Made by a program: the position numbers and the translations under genes. From PMG-095 sp049324695 (GTDB taxonomy: Bacteria; Myxococcota_A; Polyangia; Polyangiales; Polyangiaceae), in NCBI GenBank assembly GCA_049324695.1, contig JBMOMJ010000007.1, positions 124,001-188,000 of the forward strand: a stretch of DNA of 64,000 bases, written 5' to 3'. Numbering within the stretch: position 1 is the first letter of the stretch; every line of letters starts with the position of its first letter. The notes beneath the pieces were generated by a model. That model saw only the letters and a program-made list of their open reading frames with translations. It had not been told where the DNA came from and made no database searches. Positions 60,791 through 64,000 of this stretch are shown here, in pieces.

Positions 60791-60862
60791 ACGACTTAGC
60801 GGGTCGTTCCCATGCTCTACCAATGAGCTACTTCCATTACGGAAGGTCGGAGTCGAACCGAC
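60791..60862 (-). other. tRNA-like sequence in circularly permuted order
   Basis: Reading the minus strand, a perfect T arm (GTCGG-TTCGACT-CCGAC) abuts acceptor half CTTCCGT. One base later ATGGAAG, which can pair with CTTCCGT over 7 bp with one G-U, is followed by TA, a normal D arm (GCTC-ATTGGTA-GAGC), and an anticodon-like stem-loop (ACGAC-CCGCTAA-GTCGT). The 3' half thus precedes the 5' half. It could be a permuted tRNA gene or debris of two tRNAs. The gap between D arm and anticodon stem is 6 nt instead of 1 and U33 is C. Confidence 0.45.
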
Positions 60863-61000
60863 TACCCTGGGGTTACCGCCGGATTTTTAGTCCAGCATGT
60901 CGTCCCGACCAGTACATCAGCCCGGAACACAGCTGACCGGACACGCTACGGAGACGAACCATGCGTGCGGCGCTGCGCCTTTGGATGGGAGGTGTACCGC

Positions 61001-61044
61001 GCGGGAGTCGAACCCGCGGAGCCACGAGCAGGAATCGAACCTGC
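61001..61044 (-). pseudogene. Two tRNA T-arm fragments
   Basis: Two perfect T arms lie in tandem on the minus strand: GCAGG-TTCGATT-CCTGC (61028-61044) and GCGGG-TTCGACT-CCCGC (61001-61017). Neither has a D arm or an acceptor partner nearby, so they look like remnants of tRNA genes. Confidence 0.55.
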
Positions 61045-61129
61045 CTATTCAAGAATCAATATTTGAACTTCAGCCAGATGCCGTGACAAGCTTCTCGTTG
61101 GGCCTCCAACTCAGTGCCGATGGAGACCA

Positions 61130-61294
61130 AAACGAAAAAGCCGCCGAGGTGCGGACCTGGGCGGCTTCGTGCGTTGCTGAAATACCGCCTAAAATCCCGG
61201 GAAATTCACGTCCTCTTGAAGGCACAAGCTTCGTCGCTGCCCCGTGAGGGGGAGACGCAGCCGGGATGTTATGCACACGAACGCACTCATGACT
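61130..61294 (-). ncRNA. Candidate small RNA, about 165 nt
   Basis: A sigma-70-like promoter (TTGACG at 61323-61328, 16-bp spacer, TAGACT at 61301-61306) and a strong terminator (61134-61167) bracket a region without an open frame. Function unknown. Confidence 0.4.
61134..61167 (-). terminator. Rho-independent terminator
   Basis: On the minus strand AAGCCGCC and GGCGGCTT form an 8-bp stem followed by TTTTTCG. Confidence 0.7.
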
Positions 61295-61366
61295 CGACTG
61301 AGTCTAGTCAACGAGCTTCGTGCGTCAAGCCCTAACTTCGAGTTTCTCGGTGTAAGGTAATGCGCA

Positions 61367-61873
61367 ATGGATGCAGCGACGGTGTTTCACCTCCTGGTCG
61401 TGTTGCTTGCATTCCTCTTGATGCCGGCTGCGCTCGTCTTCACACGGCGCAGGCTGCTTCACAGCGAAAGCCTGCTTCTTTTTCGGTGCCTGTGGCCATC
61501 CTGGCGCTTCTTCGACGCAGTTTTCCTTGGGCCCGAGCTCTGCGTGCGCGTCGCGTCCGCTTCGGGTGAACTGAGCGAGTGGCAGCCCGTATTGCACACG
61601 CCGCAGCGTCGTGTGTCGGCGCTCGTTCTGAACGCGCGTGGCAATCTCGAGCTCGCGTATTGGTCGCTGTGCGAGCGCCTACTCGCAGAGCTCGAAGAGC
61701 AACCGGAAGGAGCCGACGCAACAGCGCTCGTCTCGTACGAGCTCGTGCAGCGCCTGATTCGATCGGAGATTCGCGAGCGCACGCTGGCAGGCGGGACGTA
61801 TCAGTTTCGTCTTCGCGATCCACTGACGCACGAGGTTTGGTACGAGTCCAACTCACACCCGGTGAACGCTTGA
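61367..61873 (+). CDS. Membrane-associated protein of unknown function, partner of HTTM-like protein
   Basis: The 168-residue protein has one N-terminal hydrophobic helix (VFHLLVVLLAFLLMPAALVF) and a soluble domain (GNLELAYWSLCERLLAELEE, LVSYELVQRLIRSEIRERTL). Its stop overlaps the TTG start of the next gene, so the two are coupled. I do not recognise a family. Pairs like this with an HTTM-type membrane protein occur in other bacteria. Confidence 0.7.
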   Translation: MDAATVFHLLVVLLAFLLMPAALVFTRRRLLHSESLLLFRCLWPSWRFFDAVFLGPELCVRVASASGELSEWQPVLHTPQRRVSALVLNARGNLELAYWSLCERLLAELEEQPEGADATALVSYELVQRLIRSEIRERTLAGGTYQFRLRDPLTHEVWYESNSHPVNA

Positions 61874-62670
61874 TATCGCTGGAAGCCGCTGAAACCTGGA
61901 GCGCGCGTGCGATCGGGCTCGCAACGTTGCTGCAGTCGATTGAGATGCTGCAGGTTCATCGTGCATTGCGCGACGACGGTGTCTTTGCTTGGCCTGTCTT
62001 GCGCCGTGAACACCGGGCGCTGCCCGCGCTGCTGCGTTTGGGCTTGGCGCTCCTCCTGCCCTATCGCGCATTCATGCTGCTGACCGTCTTGCGCGTCGGC
62101 CTTTCCGTGCTGCTGCTGCTCACCGGAAATTCGCTCGCCACGCTGCTCCTCCTCATCACTCAAATCGCTACAGCCGTGCGGTTTCGCGGCGCGTTCAACG
62201 GCGGGAGCGATTCGATGAGCGTGATCGTGCTGCTGGCGCTGTCGCTGGCTCGGCTCGCTCAAGCCTGGCCGCTCGCAGTTGCCGCCTGTCTGGTGTACAT
62301 CGCCGCGCAGCTCACGCTCTCGTACTTCATCGCTGGCGTGGCGAAGTTGCGCGAGCCTCGCTGGCGTGACGGGACGGCGCTCACTACGTTCTGCGGCGAC
62401 GCGCGCTTTGGCGCGCCCACTTGGGTTCGGCGGGTGCTGTCCGTTCCTGCCATCGCTCGAATTCTTGCGAGCGGGGTGTTGCTCTTCGAGTGCTGCTTCC
62501 CGCTGGCGCTCGCCGGCTCGCGCGCGGCGCTATTCTTCACGGCGGTTGGCGCAGTGTTTCATCTCATGAATAGTGTGGTGTTTGGACTGAATCGCTTCTT
62601 CTTTGCCTGGCTCGCGGCGTATCCAGCGTTGCTGTTCGCTAGCTCCTTGCATGCCGGCGTGGCGCCGTAG
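61870..62670 (+). CDS. HTTM-like multi-pass membrane protein
   Basis: A TTG start (TTGA overlap) gives a 266-residue protein with about seven hydrophobic segments (AFMLLTVLRVGLSVLLLLTG, WPLAVAACLVYIAAQLTLSY, RAALFFTAVGAVFHLMNSVV). The segments IAGVAKLREPRWRDGTAL and FHLMNSVVFGLNRFFFAW resemble the HTTM domain related to vitamin K-dependent carboxylases. Catalytic function is not established. Confidence 0.7.
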   Translation: MISLEAAETWSARAIGLATLLQSIEMLQVHRALRDDGVFAWPVLRREHRALPALLRLGLALLLPYRAFMLLTVLRVGLSVLLLLTGNSLATLLLLITQIATAVRFRGAFNGGSDSMSVIVLLALSLARLAQAWPLAVAACLVYIAAQLTLSYFIAGVAKLREPRWRDGTALTTFCGDARFGAPTWVRRVLSVPAIARILASGVLLFECCFPLALAGSRAALFFTAVGAVFHLMNSVVFGLNRFFFAWLAAYPALLFASSLHAGVAP

Positions 62671-62904
62671 TCGTAGACCACCTCGCCGCAGGCCGCAGCG
62701 GATGTCCGGGCTTTACGCTGCAGGGTGGAGCCCACGAAGTACGCCGCTGGGCTCGAATCTCGCTGGCAGCTGGAATCACTGACGACATTTGTGAGTGCGG
62801 GTGGGACGGGTTTGCGGGCGTACGCCGGGAGTTTGCCAGCTTGCCCCCGAGTGCACGATTTGCATCGAGGCATGCGATGTGCCTTCGATGCGATACTATG
62901 CGGC

Positions 62905-64000
62905 ATGCGCAACGCTTGGCTCTTTGGGGCAGTCGTCCTGCTGCCCGCGCTCGAAGCTTGTTCCAGTAACGAAGACTCAGGCGTGCCCAACCTCTCGGGA
63001 GGTAAAGGCAGCGTTGGCGGGACGAGCGCTGCGCAAGGAGGCGCCACATCTGCAGGTGGAAATGCAGCGCGCGGCGGCACAAGCGGCAGCAGCTCGACCG
63101 GTGGAAGCTCGACCGGTGGAAGCTCGAACGCCGGGGCAGCGAGCGGCGGCGCAACCACAGCGATGTACCCCAAAGCCTGCTCGAACATTTACGACCCGGT
63201 GATTGTACCGGTGTTCGAGCTCGAGATCACGCCGACCGAACTCGCTGGCATGGAGCAAGATTGCCAGCAGCACATCAAGGCATTCCGACCAGCCACGTTT
63301 CGCTACGGCACCGAGACAGCTCAGGTGATGGTGCGGCTCAAGGGCAATTGGTCGTTTCGCTGCGAGAAGAAGCAATTCGTCATTTCCTTCAACGAAACCA
63401 ACCCGGACGGGCGTTTCCACGGGCTGCGTAAGATCATGCTGGATGCGCCGTGGTACGATCCTTCGCTGCTCGCGGAGCGGATCGGCTTTTCGTTCATGCG
63501 CCGCACCGGCAACTACTGGTCATGCATCAATCACGCAAAGCTGATGTTGAACGGCCAGTACTACGGCGTGTATGCAAACGCTGAGCGTCTCGACAAAGAG
63601 TATCTCCAGCGCCATTTTTCCGACGCCGAAGCAGAGGGCAACCTTTACGAGGGTGGCACGGAGCTCAAGACCAACGAGACCTTGAACGATACCAGCCGGC
63701 GCGACGCGCTCATGGCCGCGACCAGCGTGAGCGCCATCGATGCGCTGGCCGATTTGGATCAAGCCGTCAAGGAATGGGCAGCGCTTGCCATGCTTCCAGA
63801 TCCGGACAGCTACTGGGCTGGCGTCGAGATCAACTACTACTTGTACGATCACCCTACGCGCGGCTTCCTCTGGTTGCCGGTCGACATGGATCTCACCATG
63901 CGCCAAGGCGTCATGAACCAGCAGACGTCGACGGTCGAGATCGGCGTGCAGCAGGACTTCGTCCGCGCCGATCCGTTCACGTATCAAAACCCGGACTGGG
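62905..64000 (+). CDS. CotH-kinase-family surface lipoprotein, 3' end outside window
   Basis: From the ATG at 62905 the frame is open to the window end (365 residues). It has a lipoprotein signal (GAVVLLPALEACSSN), a Gly/Ser/Thr linker with GGSSTGGSS repeats, and a domain matching the CotH kinase fold: VMVRLKGNWSFRCEKKQFVI, NGQYYGVYANAERLDKEYL and GFLWLPVDMDLTMRQG. CotH in spores phosphorylates coat proteins. Here a surface kinase role is by family only. The C-terminus is cut by the window. Confidence 0.85.
   Translation, partial: MRNAWLFGAVVLLPALEACSSNEDSGVPNLSGGKGSVGGTSAAQGGATSAGGNAARGGTSGSSSTGGSSTGGSSNAGAASGGATTAMYPKACSNIYDPVIVPVFELEITPTELAGMEQDCQQHIKAFRPATFRYGTETAQVMVRLKGNWSFRCEKKQFVISFNETNPDGRFHGLRKIMLDAPWYDPSLLAERIGFSFMRRTGNYWSCINHAKLMLNGQYYGVYANAERLDKEYLQRHFSDAEAEGNLYEGGTELKTNETLNDTSRRDALMAATSVSAIDALADLDQAVKEWAALAMLPDPDSYWAGVEINYYLYDHPTRGFLWLPVDMDLTMRQGVMNQQTSTVEIGVQQDFVRADPFTYQNPDW

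Larger units (their letters stand above)
60396..61366. other. Gene-free region with tRNA-like fragments and a candidate small RNA
   Basis: This 971-base stretch has no supported protein gene. It contains a perfect hairpin (GGATCGATG-CGCA-CATCGATCC at 60644-60665), several minus-strand tRNA-like arms (60791-61044), and a minus-strand promoter/terminator pair (61134-61328). Confidence 0.55.

Noticed and set aside
60791..60862. Permuted tmRNA (ssrA) gene
   Set aside because: There is no tag reading frame with an ALAA-type end, no G-U pair at the third acceptor position, and the D arm is a normal tRNA type.

Overview
The window is high-G+C DNA from a bacterium that looks like a myxobacterium (Myxococcota, probably Polyangiales). 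The signs are a complete pilMNOPQ operon, many cell-surface lipoproteins with Gly/Ser/Asn-rich linkers and Cys-rich or DVWAVG-type repeats, sigma-54 enhancer-binding regulation, an Rpn/YhgA-like nuclease protein and DUF559 proteins. This assignment is an inference from gene content, because no rRNA or other phylogenetic marker was compared.

Layout. 1-8.1 kb (minus strand): a multihaem c-type cytochrome running off the left edge, coupled to a predicted outer-membrane barrel, downstream of type IV pilus genes pilM-N-O-P-Q. 8.4-34.5 kb: housekeeping and envelope genes. These include a FliA/WhiG-type sigma factor with a candidate -24/-12 promoter, a glutamate dehydrogenase, cdsA, an aldo/keto reductase, a ClpXP adaptor SspB, a zinc-ribbon/GYF/TPR protein coupled to SppA, several lipoproteins, a ZIP-like transporter and a FAD-linked oxidase. 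35.7-41.7 kb: a genomic island at a tRNA-Ser(GCT) gene. Three copies of the 59-bp tRNA 3' end and two 848-bp direct repeats, each with a DUF559 endonuclease-like gene, bound a cargo of a truncated tyrosine recombinase, an XRE regulator with two operator-like palindromes, an unknown protein, and a HipA-like kinase/DUF3037 pair. 41.9-45.2 kb: a thioredoxin-reductase/peroxiredoxin pair and small exported proteins.

45.7-55.8 kb is the most interesting locus. A stand-alone sigma-54 activator is followed by an unannotated 47-aa peptide gene whose product ends in GVSYGCCRRLA. It is divergent from an operon encoding a GRDP-like protein, an exported MauG/cytochrome-c-peroxidase-like dihaem protein, a HlyD-type adaptor, a C39-peptidase ABC transporter and a second ABC transporter (NHLM-type export order). 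Both divergent units carry near-consensus sigma-54 promoters of the same form (GGGCACG-N4-TTGCTC). A 9-bp inverted repeat lies almost midway between them as a candidate activator site. I read this as an undescribed ribosomally made, exported, possibly oxidatively modified peptide (RiPP-like) system.

55.8-64 kb: an L,D-transpeptidase with a coupled partner, a tyrosinase-like/cytochrome c lipoprotein, an SPFH protein, a non-coding stretch with tRNA-like fragments (one pair in circularly permuted order) and a candidate small RNA, an HTTM-like membrane protein pair, and a CotH-family lipoprotein running off the right edge.
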